DNA of 64,000 nt from Viola odorata (GCA_963691705.1 OY829546.1:1746001-1810000); one strand, 5' to 3'; positions 50,574 through 63,788 are shown, counted from the first letter of the stretch. Translations and numbers: made by a program. The notes: generated from the sequence alone by a model not told the origin.

Positions 50574-51795
50574 GGTCAATAGTTCAATTATGAAAAGAAA
50601 AGAAAAAAGTGATTGATAATAATAGTAATAATTCAATAAAATATTACGCCTCATGTTCAACCAATCAAGATCCGAAATTGGGTATGTTTTATATGATTTT
50701 AAATTGGTCAAAGACATAAATTCTAAAAGAATAAAATCCAAAAAAAAAAAATAATAATGTTCTAAGGGCAGGTACGGGCACAGGCGTTCGACACCGTGGT
50801 CGCATCGGAGAGGTTAAGTTATGGAAGCATCCAAATCACAGGTTAGGAGTAGGTAAGGCCGTAAGGGTAGATTAGGTATGTTACAAAAGGAATAATACCT
50901 AACGCAAAAACACGTACTAAACAAAATAAATAAAAAGAAGAAGCGGCTAAACCTAAACTAACTCATCATTCCAGAGCATGTTTAGAATCGCTTTTTGTTT
51001 TTTTTCAACACTAGTTTAATAGTTAAAATTACTTTTGATATAAGTATATACTTTGATGTTTCTATTAAAAGCAATTCTGGCAATTGAATCAATGGTGAGG
51101 AAAAATAGAATACGATTCCAAATAAACCTTAAATAATAAAAATGTAGAGCTTCACTTCACCTCACTTCTTGCTCCGATCTGTCCATTCCGGACAAAAAAC
51201 TAACCAATTTAATCATGCCTATATAATTCTTTTTTAATGCATTAAACTAATGATAATATTGGAGCTAAAAAAAGAGTGCAGAGAATCTGGAATTAACTCA
51301 ACAACATACCTTTCTGCCATTAATCACCATCACCACTACCATAAATTTTAATTATACCACAATTCGAAAAGGTGACCAATCATTTTAGACCAATTTTGGT
51401 TGACACCCTCCTATCTCCATTAAAATAGTGACATTCCACTCACCACAACACATCAACAAAGCCTCAGCCACAAAAATTTAATAAACAAAAATGCGTTCAC
51501 GAAAAGCCCTGCCTCTAAAATTAGTCCCTTAACCTTATCATCAAAGACATGCAAAGCTTGAATTGACAGCAGAAATCACAAGTCCAATAACCAAATCCTG
51601 CTATTTATAATTATTAATTTATTATTACTTCAATTTTGCTGCTTATCGATGTAAAAAAAAATTATTCCAAGGATTTACAAGTAACTGACCTTACCCCTCT
51701 CTCCTGAACTTCCCCGATTTAACATTTTATGATTACAAATGAAAGAATGGCCACTTCTGCTGTCTTTCTAATACTTTTTATCCCATGTATCTTTC
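50574..51795. other. Spacer
   Basis: AT-rich with no gene, RNA or repeat that I can support. The right end is the 3' flank of the NDL pseudogene. Confidence 0.45.
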
Positions 51796-54700
51796 TTATC
51801 CTTTTGCTCTATCTACATCCTCTACTAATCCCCAAGAAATCAAAGAAAATAAATACATTGCGCAAACTCGACCTGTCCATATCCTTTCAGAGCTCATAGG
51901 TATTCGTGTTTTTATCGGTTTTAACTTCAAACCCATGCTTTCTGGTGATAGAAGCTCGGGAGAAATACAGATTGGACTTAAGGTGCTTCTTGGGCTGAGA
52001 TTTAACTTTTGTCGGGCTGTACATACCATATACCCTGAGAAAGTACTCCATTGGTATTAGCATGGCGTGGGGCTGCTCCTCTGTCACGATTGACCCGCAT
52101 GCTTGAACCTGTAGTTCCCATACACCCGCCCTTTAGTAAGCAAAATTTGCTGTCACGCTTAATATACTCATGCAAACTACTATTATAAAGTATAACCAGC
52201 AGGCATAGATCTATGCTGCATACCTCGACCAAGGCACTGTATCTTCTATCTAGCTTTGAAGTCATGTGGAGAGCCTCGGAGTGGAAAGGAGAGTTTTCCC
52301 CAACAAATATTAGGGACCGACATTGCAGTTTTCCCAATCCTTCACTAATGTCTCGTCTCCTGTTGTGTGTCATCAAAGAACATCAATTAGCACAAGCGTC
52401 TCATTGTTTCCTCTCTGTCAATGTGTTGCCAAGTGCAAGCAAGTAAATGGAAAAAGTATGCTGAAGACAGGGATTTACCCATTAATTGCTTGAAGAAACC
52501 GCCAAACATTTAAGCTCTGCCTTTCATCTAGCAACTGAAAAGAAGCACGTCATAAGATTTGGAATACAGTTTCTAATTTCTCTCTTCTTGTTAACTAGAG
52601 GAAGTAATTGGTTTTGACAGGCAACTTTAAGTTTATGAGCACAGATCACGAAGACTGGATAAGTAACAGTAGGAGAACTTACTCTTCTGCAGGAGTGAAC
52701 TATATCTGATTCTGGTACTTGAGCACTGCCATGGACTTCCTGCCATAGTCATTAAGAATCGGGTTAGTCAGCCAGCAAAAACATTCTACATATCCATCAG
52801 AAATGCTAGAAGTACAAGAATACCTTACTGAAATATCGTTTTAGCAACAACTCTTTCCCACTCCACACATGCCATAGTAATAGAGTAAGTTAGACATGAC
52901 CTGCAAATAATTTTAAGGATGTGTAAGCATAACATTACTTGTTTACTTGATCTCAAAGAAACCACAAAAAAGGTCAAGGAAGGGTACCTTATTACACAAC
53001 CATTCTGTCCAAGAGGGAGGATTGCAAAGTGGGGAAATAAGGATCAACCCAAGAACACGCTGCCTATATCCCATCTGTGGTCAAGTAAACAAAAATGAAC
53101 AGTAAATCCCACTAGTCTAAAAGGAATTCTGAAATATTGGCATGAAAACAATGTGTGCCACATCAGAGAAGAAATCATACGGCAAAGATTGTGAGAATGT
53201 GAGCTCCAGCTGTAACCCCCATACACATCACTGCATCAAGTCTGCAAAAGGGGGAAAACAAATAAGATAAAAAGACTATCCCATATCGCTTCCTTTAAGT
53301 CTTCATCCGTAATTTAAAAACAAAAAAAGAAGCACAAAAAAACTCTACAGTAATGATACAAATATTAAAAAGGTATGTGTGGTAGGTTCATGTGGATTAT
53401 CCACCACTAGGATGCATGAGTCTCACGTAGACTATGGATTGTTGTATATAAAATTAAAGCACAAACAGTAATATCATTACCCAAAATAGTTGAGAACCTC
53501 AACAATTTGGTCAGCCAAGTCAGCAGCAGAAAGCACTGGAGCATCAGGGCTAATCACAGCCGCTCCTAACTGCAATAGTTCTTGAAGAAAGTTCCGAATG
53601 AGAAATTAAGAAAAAACATAGCATTCTGTAAAACAAATACTTAAGAAGTGGATGCATTGAGAAACATGGAAACAGTTAAAACAAAGTGAAGTGCAAAGCT
53701 ACAAACCTCTGCCCAGGCGGACTAATATGATATATGCAAAAGTTGTGAAGGAGCAAGGAACATGCTTCAGGGCAAAAGAATAATCCTTGGAAACAAGATA
53801 TATCTGCTCAAGACATACAGACAAGACTAAGTTAGAGTATGGTTGGCATTAGGCCTACAGAAATAGAGCAATCCATATGAAGTTTCTAGTGTCCTCTAAC
53901 TAATAATTTGGTTAATGGAACAAATAAAGATATGAACTTCTTAGTGATCTAACTTGTGCTTAGCATGTGAATGAACTGCTATGAAAGTCTAATAAGAAGA
54001 TAGTAATGCAAAACCATCTTTGCATTGAGATTTGAATGCTAACCATGACTGAAACAATTGAGCAAAAGCATAACATCTGAGTGTCCTCACGATTTAAAGC
54101 CAAATCTGGATAAGTAACAAGAGCAGGCTTGTCCCGGTCTCCATATACCGAAACACAAACATGGCCAAAGCAAGATTCTATTAGATACTCCTGCACAGAG
54201 ATGGCAAATGAAATATTTTACTCAGTTAAGCACTAAAAAGAAAATCAAATCAAACAAAATAAAATAAACCTTGTAGCCACACATCCAGAGGTGAAAAAGA
54301 TAAAATGCAATTCAGCTATGCCCTCCCAACAACTATGAGCACCAACAAGAACCAAACACCTTAAATTATCATCAAATACTCACTTCACTTATTCCACAAA
54401 AAGACATTATTTGTTACAAGGCAAAGCCCAAATTAAGTATATCTTGACAAAAGGCAGATAGTATTTGAATGATTAAAAGCTCCTTTTTCCCAGAAATGTG
54501 AATCCTAACTTAACCAATATATCCACTAATAAACACTGCATTAAAAGAAATAATAGCATAAATATAATCAAATAATGCAAAACAAGAGATTACTTGCCAA
54601 ACATAAAAACAATAATGAAACCGAAAATGGGAAGGATGTCTCAATTGCTATTTTCAATTATCATATCCAAAAACAAAAAAGAAAACAACATCAAACATTA

Positions 54701-54904
54701 TTTTCTTTGCTTTTCATTTCCATCGCCCTTTTCCTGCACTTTTTCAGTAATTAAACAGGTTTACGAAAATCAGCACCGTATGATGCGCGCATAAACAAAC
54801 AAACCTACACGCGTATATGCGAATGTAGGTAAGTTAAGCAGTGTACCTTTCCGGCGAGACATGGAGTATCCATATCAATGGAGACAGTCGCTTGAATCCG
54901 CCAT
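51796..54904 (-). pseudogene. NDL: NDL (N-MYC downregulated-like) pseudogene
   Basis: NDL proteins are alpha/beta-hydrolase-fold partners of G-protein beta-gamma. Minus-strand exons: 54904-54847, 54190-54091, 53803-53707, 53569-53481, 53241-53181, 53074-52988, 52900-52824, 52739-52683, 52534-52479, 52359-52224, 52108-51796. Clear blocks: [112 protein letters not shown]. Frame breaks: in exon 1 after MADSSD (VSIDMD in another frame), at the end of the third exon (PPGQ then stop), in the seventh (GMCGVGKSCC then stop), and in the last near 52005 (PTKV to [10 protein letters not shown]). All splice sites remain. Four independent lesions make it a pseudogene unless the assembly is faulty. Confidence 0.88.
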
Positions 54905-54908
54905 TGTC

Positions 54909-54910
<2 letters not shown>

Positions 54911-54957
<47 letters not shown>

Positions 54958-54960
54958 CTC
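54911..54960 (+). repeat. (CT)n microsatellite at the 5' end of the NDL pseudogene
   Basis: Over twenty CT units, interrupted once by CGCT, just upstream of the pseudogene's ATG (GA-rich on its sense strand), where plant 5' UTRs often have such tracts. Confidence 0.95.
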
Positions 54961-55324
54961 TTCAAGTTGAGGAGGAAGAGTTAAGGCTTCTTCTCTTCCT
55001 CCATGCTTATATATATCAATACCTCTCCCCCTTTCTCTCTCGTTGTTTCTGAAATTTCATCTTTTTTAAAAAATTTTCTTTCCTCTTTTTTAATATTTTA
55101 TTTTTTTTAAGAAAAAAAAAGGAAAAAAGGGTTAACTCGTGGTTAACTCGTGAGTGAGTCACCGACGCAGAAGAAAGCAGCGAGCCAGCGACTCACGAGC
55201 GATCTCCGTACTCACAGGTAATAACCAGAGACTAGGGTTTGTGTATATAAATAAACCATGGTTAGCCAGATCGACAGTTTTCCTCTTTTACCATTTTGCC
55301 CCTTCATTGGATATTCCAAATTGA

Positions 55325-56371
55325 GGTAATGCCCTTTTGGACCCTGTACTCGGCTGAAATTGCCTTAATAGACCTCTAACGGAAAAAATTACCCTTTTAG
55401 ATCCTGTACTCGGTTGAAATTGCCTTTTTGGATCCTCCGTCAATACGTGACAGTTAAGTGCTGACGTGGATTTAATTTCTTTAATTTTTTCACTTCCAAA
55501 AATACGTGTCACTGCCACGCCTAATTGCCACGAATTGACGGAGGGTCCAAAATGACAATTTCAGCCGAGTATAGGGTTCAAAAGGGAAATTTATCCAAGT
55601 ACAGGGTCTAAAAGGGCACGTATCTTTTGTATTTATTTTTACATAATCCTCGTAATTCTTACATAATTTATTTCTTAATAAAATTTTCTATTTAAAATTT
55701 TAAATAAACTCTTCTAATTAATTTTAAAATATAAAAAGGGAAAAAAATATCTTTTAGTTTAGAAGAAAAAAAGAAAGATGAGGAGTTAAGTTTAATTTAG
55801 AAGGAAAAAAGAAAGAAAAAAAGAAATACAATTAGTAATGCATAATACATTAATACAATTTAAATTAAAAATATAAAATTCTAAAAATTAGTAATTACAT
55901 TTTTTATGACAATTGATATGATTTTCTCCTACAATAATATAATTCTTTTTTTATTAAGTAAAATATTGAACAATAAACATATATCCACAATATACCTTAA
56001 ATAGATAATTTTATTAAGAAATAAATTATGTAAGAATTATGAGGATTATGTAAAAATAAATACAGAAAATACGTGCCCTTTTAGACCCTGTACTCGGATA
56101 AATTGCTCTTTTGAACCCTGTACTCGGCTGAAATTGCCCTTTTGGACCCTTCATCAATTCATGGCAATTAAGTACTGACATGGCAGTGACACGTATTTTC
56201 GGAAGTGAAAAAATTAAAAAAATTAAATCCACGTCAGCACTTAACTACCACTTATTGACGTAGGGTCCAAAAGGGCAATTTCAGCCGAGTATAGGATCTA
56301 AAAGGGCAATTTTTTCCATTAGAGGTCCATTAGGGCAATTTCAGCCGAGTACAAGGTCCAAAAGGGCATTA
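55325..56371. mobile_element. Long inverted-repeat element, Mutator-like or foldback type
   Basis: Arms of about 300 bp face each other: the left starts GGTAATGCCCTTTTGGACCC and the right, on the opposite strand, GGGTAATGCCCTTTTGGACC. Each arm holds repeated TGTACTCGGCTGAAATTGCC phrases in both orientations, so the arms are themselves partly palindromic. The core (55.63-56.05 kb) is AT-rich and non-coding. No clear target duplication found. Confidence 0.7.
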
Positions 56372-58693
56372 CCCGAAAGTCATTCCATTAAATAATAAAT
56401 ACTCTCCATTTTATTTTTTTACTTATTTTATTATTAAAAGTCATAAAAACAAAGACTCCCTTTTCTTTCCTTATATATATATTTTTTTAATTACCCTTTT
56501 TTTAGTGCTCTTTTTTGTTCCAGTTATGATAATACTCCACCTTGCAACCACGAAAGATCGAGCTGGAGTATTATCTAAAAAAGAAAACCAAAGATTTACA
56601 TTCTTGTTTTTGTCCATTTTTTAAATGATTTTTTATTTATTTTCGGTGTTAAAATATTTAATCAATTTGGTAAGAAAAAAAAATATTGTTCATGGTTCTA
56701 AATAGTGACGGATCCTGCCCTCGATGTTTGGGGGGACGAGATCAGTGACAGATCTAGGATTTGTATTCAGAGGGTACGGGTGTTCGGGGGCGCTGCCCCC
56801 GATATATATTTTTTTGAGTATTTTTAAAGGGAAGACAAGCGAGCTAAACGAAAAATTGAAAAAATACTTAAGAGTATTTGTATCCGTCACTAAATAACAA
56901 ATATTTAGATAAAAATTAATTATACATTATAATTCATACAATATACGTACATTTTACAATTGTTATCTACTTTAGGATTCGAATTGAATAAGAGATTGAG
57001 AGGGTGATCGATATGTGATGATTTAGTGTAGAAATTGAATTAAATGGAGGGATTGGATTTCGGTAAAAATTTAATTGGCTTTGGCATGGGTTTATTGGTA
57101 GTGATGATTTGGGAAATTAGGATTTGGGTGTGGGATGGGTTTCAATTTTTTTTAACTTTTATCTCTTACGTTCGAACTTTTATCATTTACGAGCGAATTT
57201 TTATCGAACTATAGAGCGGACTTTTTGTTACTTATTGTGTACTAATTATTTTGCTTTATTTTATTCCACACTTTAACAATTTCGGTTCGAGTTTTTATTC
57301 ATTTTTAGGTGAAATTACTCGTATTATCGGCTCGAACCGAACCAGCAATGTATATATGTATATATTAAATTCGAATTTTTATTCATTTTTAGGTAATATT
57401 GTTCGTATTATTGGCTCGAACTAACAATGTATATATTAATTATTATTTTTAAAGTTTGGGGGGGGGGGGGGTAATTAATTCAAAACTCCATGGACATGCA
57501 TAAGAGAGTTGACCTTGAATTACTTCTTTAATCATTTGTTAGTTTTTGACCTTGGTTTTTGTGAATTGGTTTTATATTGCATTTTCTTATAAATGAATAA
57601 ATACCCTATAGAATATCTAAAAGATTACTAAAATTCTATTTTTTTTCCAATATTGTGACACCATTTTGAAATATTAGTGTGTTTACATAATTTTTAAGTT
57701 TTTTTTATTATTAATTATTATTACAATATTATGGATCAAACTCATAATTTTACGTTATAAAAACGACATGCACTAATCAGTTGAACTGCAATTCGCACTA
57801 GATTGATTCATTATGGAGTGTTCTCAGTCACAACACTTATTTTTTTTCTATACAAAAATTAAATCAACGACTTTTTATTTAAAGGACGAGCATGTGGAGA
57901 TTTTTCAACCAAAATGATGGTAAGATTTAAATGGTGAAGGGGGAGCATTACTCACATTAGCCCACGTCATGTAATTTAATGGGTCCACAACATGTAATGT
58001 AATTCATTTTCGATTTGAGTTGGTGTCTGTCCTTACCATTCACCAGACAGTGACCCACAAGTCCCTCTTACGGCTGCTTTCACGTCTTTGTAAAAAACGT
58101 TTTTCCCTAAGAAAATAATTAAAAGAATAAAAATTGAGATTCCATCAAGAATTGCCAATTTAACACACACCAAAAATGACGTGTTAATTTGCTATTAGCT
58201 ATAGAATTACAGTTTCAGTTTGTGTTTATCTTAAATTTTTTAATTTTAACTTTTTTATTGTTCTTCGATGTTGATATTTTTTTAGTTTTTTTTAATAAAA
58301 TTGATTTCTAAATCCATTCAGTATTCGGTCATCATATTACTTGAGCTATATACGTAGAATCCTGAAAGGTTTGTGTAATTTATCAATATACATTATACAG
58401 CATTGTTCATTTTCTTTTTCCTTTTCTTTGACGCATTATTCCTTCCTGGTTTCTTATATTCAGTGTAATCAATGTTAAACAACTCTCCCATGGCTACGTT
58501 CCTCGGTTTTCTCGAATCCAATACCAAGTTACTTCGTGGGGAGACCTGAAAATCATCAATCTCAAAACGGACCAAACCCCGAAGCAGAAATCTCTTCCCA
58601 TATCCTTAGGTATCGTGAAATTTTAAAGTAAATGACTCGTATATTAATCGAGCATGTTGTTTTCATTCCTCAGTCTGTATTCAAATCAAAATA
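56372..58693. other. Gene-poor AT-rich tract
   Basis: No gene. It holds an imperfect tandem repeat of about 95 bp at 57.27-57.45 kb (each copy with TTTTTATTCATTTTTAGGT), a run of 14 G at 57458-57471, and a 12-bp-arm hairpin (GATAATACTCCA and its complement) at about 56.53-56.58 kb. Confidence 0.5.
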
Positions 58694-58789
58694 CTCCCTC
58701 TGGTCTTGATAATATGTCATTTACTGTTCCGGCGTGCTTTTCTAAACGCGCCGGAATAGTAAACGACATATTATCAAGACCAGAGAGAG
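58694..58789. mobile_element. Miniature Stowaway-type palindrome
   Basis: 96 bp, nearly all inverted repeat: CTCCCTCTGGTCTTGATAAT at the left and its complement at the right, TA on each side. It would fold into one long hairpin with a loop of about 10 bases (near 58735-58745). Confidence 0.88.
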
Positions 58790-59323
58790 TATAAAATATA
58801 AATTAAAGGTAGATAAATCGTATACTTTTAAAATAACCCTGACAATATATGGATAGTTTGTGGGGGAATTACTAATATCTTACTATTTTATTTTATTTTA
58901 AAAAATTATCTAATGTTGATTAAATGTGTGTGTAGTTAATAAATAAATAAATGCATCACTTGACGACACGTCACCCATTAAAACGGCAAGGCAAATCTCG
59001 TTAATGTGGGAGTGGGAGTAAGTAGTTAATTAAGTTGGAATTAATATTCAAATAGTGAACTTTAAATGATCACCAATGGCCAATAAATTACTTCATCTCA
59101 TTTAAAAAATAACTTCAAACCTATTTTCACAGCGATTAACATAATAATTACTTATTATTTTTGATGTATTTTTAGTTGATTGTTCTCAATGATTTTATTA
59201 ACTAACTCAATCAATACTGATATTGATTCCCCGATATATTAGAAAAGTTGAAAACAATATTTTTTCAAGAATAAGGAAAAGTAATAAGGAAGTCATTTAT
59301 TTGAGAACAGGGAGTAAAAAGTA
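58790..59323. other. AT-rich spacer
   Basis: Nothing recognised. Confidence 0.4.
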
Positions 59324-59583
59324 CTCCCCCTGGGGCAAAATAAATGACTTCCTCGCATCCCAATATTCAGTAGGAAACGCATATTAAGGAGGCCGGATAA
59401 CTCACTATTTAACTCCAAAAAATTCCGTACTTTTTTTCGAATGTACGTTAATCCTTAACGTACTTCCGAGAAAAAATTAGGGGCAAAATTGTCTCAAATA
59501 GTGACTATTCCGGCCGCTTTAAGATACGTGCCGGAACAGTAAAAACAAATTATAAAACGACTATTGTTTTACCCCGGAGGGAG
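59324..59583. mobile_element. Stowaway/mariner-type MITE
   Basis: 260 bp between CTCCCCCTGGGGCAAAATAA and the complementary end CTCCCTCCGGGGTAAAACAA on the opposite strand, TA on both sides (59322-59323, 59584-59585). Same superfamily as the elements at 28154 and 58694. Confidence 0.85.
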
Positions 59584-59585
59584 TA

Positions 59586-61169
59586 TAACTTATCCAAGAC
59601 ACAACACAACTTCTTATCAACTGTGATATGTCAATTTTAATACTGTAAATTCATATACTATAAGATTCCAATTTTTTCTCTTTTAGCTTTATATAATTAC
59701 AAACTTAATCATCCATCTGCTTATACAGTATGTCCTAAAAGACAACAGAAAAAAATCAAAATATACATTAAAAAAATACTATAGTTAATTTTATCCATTA
59801 ATTTGTAGTGTCAAATCCTTCCTTTTGGAATCTTTTACTAGGAACTAAACGGATTTGTACATATAATCAAGTTCCTCTACATGTCTTCACGTCCTTAACC
59901 TACACCATATGATAGGACTATGTCCAAAAGGATTATTTCCGTGTACGTTCAAACACTCATGTTAATTACTATAACATGGAGCTCTATCTATAGCCCACTT
60001 TCCATTACTTTTGTTGGATTTTGCTGGTGCTGTTTTTGTTTTTATTTTTGTTTTTTTAAGCAGCTCGTGAGATTTGAATTTATATTTTATCAATATTTTT
60101 GTAACATATTAATTTACATGTCAATTGATTGATGTTGTTTTTGTTAAAAACATGTTCCTGAGAAATATTTTCCTATCCGGACAATTAGAAAGGTTAGGAT
60201 ACAGGCTTTTTTCTCCAGGCTAAGACCGTAGGTGGTGGCACCGACAGCCACAGCGCAGCCCAAATGTGCACAGACTATAAATGACTGGTAGGCTAAATTC
60301 AATTTGCAGACAATTTATGGCACCAAAAGTCGGCAAAGATCGGATTAATACTTAATTAAAGGAGCAAAAAATTACTAATTAATTATCTTAACAAAATAAC
60401 ACCTTTACTTATCAGCTAAAAACTTTTAATAAGTACAAATGATTTGAGCTTATAAATTTATAATGCGATAGATTTTAATAGTGGTTGCGCACTCTCATCC
60501 TTTAGATAAAAGTTGTTGTTGAAAAAATCTATTATATATATTTCTATTTTTTCTTTATTTTTATCATGTCTTTTTCAATATGAATATGAAAAAAATAATG
60601 AAAATGTCGTCTTATTCAAAGTAATTACTTCCTCTCGTACAAGAATGACTCTCCAACATACTCTCTGGTATCTTACAAAGGTTAAGAAATATATTAATTG
60701 CCAAAATTAAGCTAATAAACATCTATTTTTATCAATTAATATTTCAAATAAGTCAATAAGTACAAGTAAGTTTTATTAACTGTAATTTTCTCTTGAAAAT
60801 ATAAATATGATATCTTATATGTAACAAATCAAATACACTAAAATTTCATTTTTTTTTATGTGAGAGAGGAAGTGCTTATTAAAAATTATCTATTATTTTA
60901 TGAGATTATGAGTAGTATAAATAGTTTTTGTTTTGTACCACTAAAAATCAAAGATCCAAATGGAGTTTTGATATTTTTTTCTTTTAATCTATCAATTGTC
61001 CTTCACTAATTAAATTTTTTTCCTTATATTTTCGTGGTATACAATAATAGCCCAAAAAATACTGTCGGTGTCTACGCAGATAGGCAAGTAAGTGGTAGTT
61101 AAGCTAGAGAGCTTTTTTTTGTTTTTGTTTGGGTTCGAAAGCTATAGAGAGGGTGGTACTAGCTATTTT
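59586..61169. other. AT-rich spacer
   Basis: No gene or repeat that I can support; open frames here are short and low-complexity. Confidence 0.45.
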
Positions 61170-61591
61170 GGGTTAATGAAATAAATGGTATTTATACTCG
61201 CTTAAGTGTATTGATTTAGCCCCTCATCTCATTTTCGGTCACATTTGACACTCACACTCGCTTAAGTGTATTGATTTGGCCCCTCGTCTCATTTTCGGTC
61301 ACATTTGACACTCGCACTCGAATGATCGTTCACATTTGGACCCTCATAGTGACGCCGTCCACCACATTCCGTTAAGTGTCCGACGTGGCATGACACGTCA
61401 GATGCCACGTGTATTTTTTTGCTGACGTGGCATGACACGTCGGACACTTAACGGAATGTGGACAACGTCACTATGAGGGTCCAAATGTGAACGATCATTC
61501 GAGTGCGAGTGTTAAATGTGACCAAAAATGAAATAAGAAGTCAAATCAATACACTTAAACGAGTGCAGGTACCATCTATTTCATTAATTCG
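61170..61591. mobile_element. Long-palindrome MITE with an 8-bp flanking repeat
   Basis: About 420 bp made almost wholly of two inverted arms. Both ends read TTAATGAAAT.(A/G)ATGGTA going inward; inner arms share GACACGTCGGACACTTAACG-like words and CACATTTGGACCCTCATAGT. The centre is near 61412. GCTATTTT occurs directly outside both ends (61162-61169, 61592-61599), a plausible 8-bp target duplication. Non-coding. The left arm has one extra 70-bp repeat of the TTGATTT(A/G)GCCCCTC phrase. Confidence 0.75.
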
Positions 61592-61615
61592 GCTATTTTC
61601 CACCATAACAAGCAT

Positions 61616-62174
61616 TGTTTTAAAAACCGGACCGGACTGTCCGGTTCGTCCGGTTCAACCGGTCATTTTCACGTTTCCGGTCCGATTCACCTTTTGGACC
61701 GGATTGCCCTCTGACCCGGGTTGGACCGGACAAACCGGCCGGTTTTTGTTGAACCGGTGAACCGATCGGTTTTCAATCAAACCGTCCGGTTTGATGACGT
61801 GTCAAAACGACGCCGTTTTGACAAGGCCCATGGGCCCGAAACGACGCCGGTTTGGCAAGGCCCCCGAGCCCATATCAGAACCAAATCAAAACGACGCCGT
61901 TTTGACCGCTCAAAACGACGTCGTTTTTACAAGTACCAAAACGGCGCCGTTTTGACATTTCCCAAAACGACGCCGTTTTATTTATTTTTTAATTTTAATA
62001 TATTATAAAATACTACAGTAAAAACCAGCCGGTTTAATCCGGTTTAATAGTCCAAGATTTACCGGTTTAATGTGTGAACGGTTCCGGACGAACCAGCAAC
62101 TAAAATCCGGTCGAACCCGGTTGAACCACCAAAATTTCATTTCCGGTTCGCTGTCCGGTCCGGTTTTTAAAACT
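61616..62174. mobile_element. TIR element with a cluster of AAAACGACGCCGTTTT palindromes
   Basis: About 560 bp with inverted ends GTTTTAAAAACCGGACCGG (both strands). Flanking and internal DNA is dense in CCGGTT/AACCGG words. At 61803-61980 there are six or so near-copies of the perfect palindrome AAAACGACGCCGTTTT and variants (AAAACGACGTCGTTTT, AAAACGGCGCCGTTTT). No coding sequence. A diverged partial copy is at 33.16-33.40 kb, and two lone words lie at 46.68 and 46.73 kb. Confidence 0.7.
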
Positions 62175-62514
62175 ATGATAATAAGAAACTTCTATAGATG
62201 TCTCCACCACGGTACCACCACGGCCTACATGGCATGTCCATGTAAGCAAAAAGCGTCGGAAAAAAAAGTTGGTGAGAGAGACTTATACTGTTTTACATGA
62301 TGTCCGCACAGCTTATCGAATGTATTATTATAAGCCCGTAACCTATTATTAGGCTTTTATTTTATTTTATAAGTAAGTGTGAGATTCGAATTTAATTTTT
62401 GAGTTTTTGTTTTTTATTGATATTTTTGTTACCACTTACCAGTAAGATAATTAATTGACTACATATCATTAAATATTGGTTGTGGTCAAGTAGTTAAAAG
62501 ATCTGTCCATACTT

Positions 62515-63354
62515 AACCAAAATTTTAGGTTTGGATATTGAGTATGAAGAAAAACCACGTGGGGAGAGTCAACACATTTTAGGATCCGATTAAATTCGAA
62601 TAAAATTAATCACAATTGATAAAATACTTGGTGGTATATATAAAGAAATAGGCTGCATGCGTATTGGCTCGTAAAGTATTAGTTATTCCTCAATCAGTAA
62701 TAATTTTTAGTATAACTCTACGAAAAACCACTAAATAATTAACAATAACGAAATGCTTCTTCAATATTAAAAAAATTATTTGAGTTCCTACTTCGTAACT
62801 TAATTTGTTGATGTAACGTCATTAGTAGGTTAAAAAAGTTAGGTTCCTGTTAGGAATCAAACATAAATTGATAAAAAAAAAATCAAATAATTTTAAGATT
62901 AATGTTTAAAAAAAAAGAAAATCACTTATTATAAATTAATTATAAAAAATTATTTGTTTATCATTTTTTTATAAATAGAGGTGAGATTTCAACTTGAGTT
63001 TAAGTCCAAGTCCGAGTCCTTACTGGTACCTTTATCACCAGCCAAACAACTTAATTAAGTATCTTGAGTTTATTAAATTCTAATAATATCTTTTCAATAC
63101 GTAATAACTAAAATTATATTTTAGTTAATTTTTTTTAAATTGTTAGTTTATTTTAATAAACCGTAATTTTTTGATGTAATCTTAATTGAAGAGTGTATTA
63201 CTTCAAATAATTAGGTGCGGGACTCAATCAATCATATTTTTTTAATGTTGGTAAAATATTCAATTAAAATTTGTAGTTCTTTGATATAAATTAATTAAGT
63301 TACACTCTTATCTTTTTAATAACATAAATACAAGTTAGAAAACTCAAACCTAAT
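62515..63354 (+). repeat. 840-bp dispersed repeat, copy 2 (partner at 21952-22791)
   Basis: Same length, orientation and, as far as I can read, sequence as 21952-22791 but for one base near the start. The sequences just outside the two copies are unrelated. Confidence 0.9.
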
Positions 63355-63788
63355 TGTAATGTATTTACTTATTATTTGAATGATGGTTGGAGGCTAGAGA
63401 TGAAAATATTTTAGTTTAGTTTATATTTAGTCTACAGACTACAGGGTTGATTACTTTTTCTAAATTTATCGGATCCACTAATTTTACTGGTATATGTTTT
63501 TTTAATCTGTGTATATATGTGTGCTAATCTCTGGTAAAACACTAGATTAATTATGCTTGCCTCGGTAAATATATTAATTACATGCTACTTTCTCTACTAG
63601 TTTGGGCCATTTTTGGACTTACGTAAATCATGAAATTTAAGTTCGGGCCCGTCAGTATCTCTGAGCCCATGGGCTCTATAGGGTCTGGTGCGTCTACACT
63701 TTACAGTCAACTCCTTTGACCTCTCCAATTCAACGGTTCGCCACAAGACCCAAAACCCCAAACATCTCCGACGAGACTGAGAACATCA
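63355..63788. promoter_or_regulatory. Promoter and 5' UTR region of the DNMT2 gene
   Basis: AT-rich DNA turning GC- and CA-richer after about 63.6 kb, as expected of a plant 5' UTR before the ATG at 63789. No specific element can be named. Confidence 0.4.

Noticed and set aside
57458..57471. Run of 14 G as a G-quadruplex or regulatory site
   Set aside because: A lone homopolymer in a gene-poor tract with no neighbouring gene; could also be a sequencing artefact.
61803..61980. CRISPR-like array of short palindromic repeats
   Set aside because: Spacing is irregular, units vary, the DNA is plant nuclear and no cas-type gene is near; it is a transposon-internal repeat.
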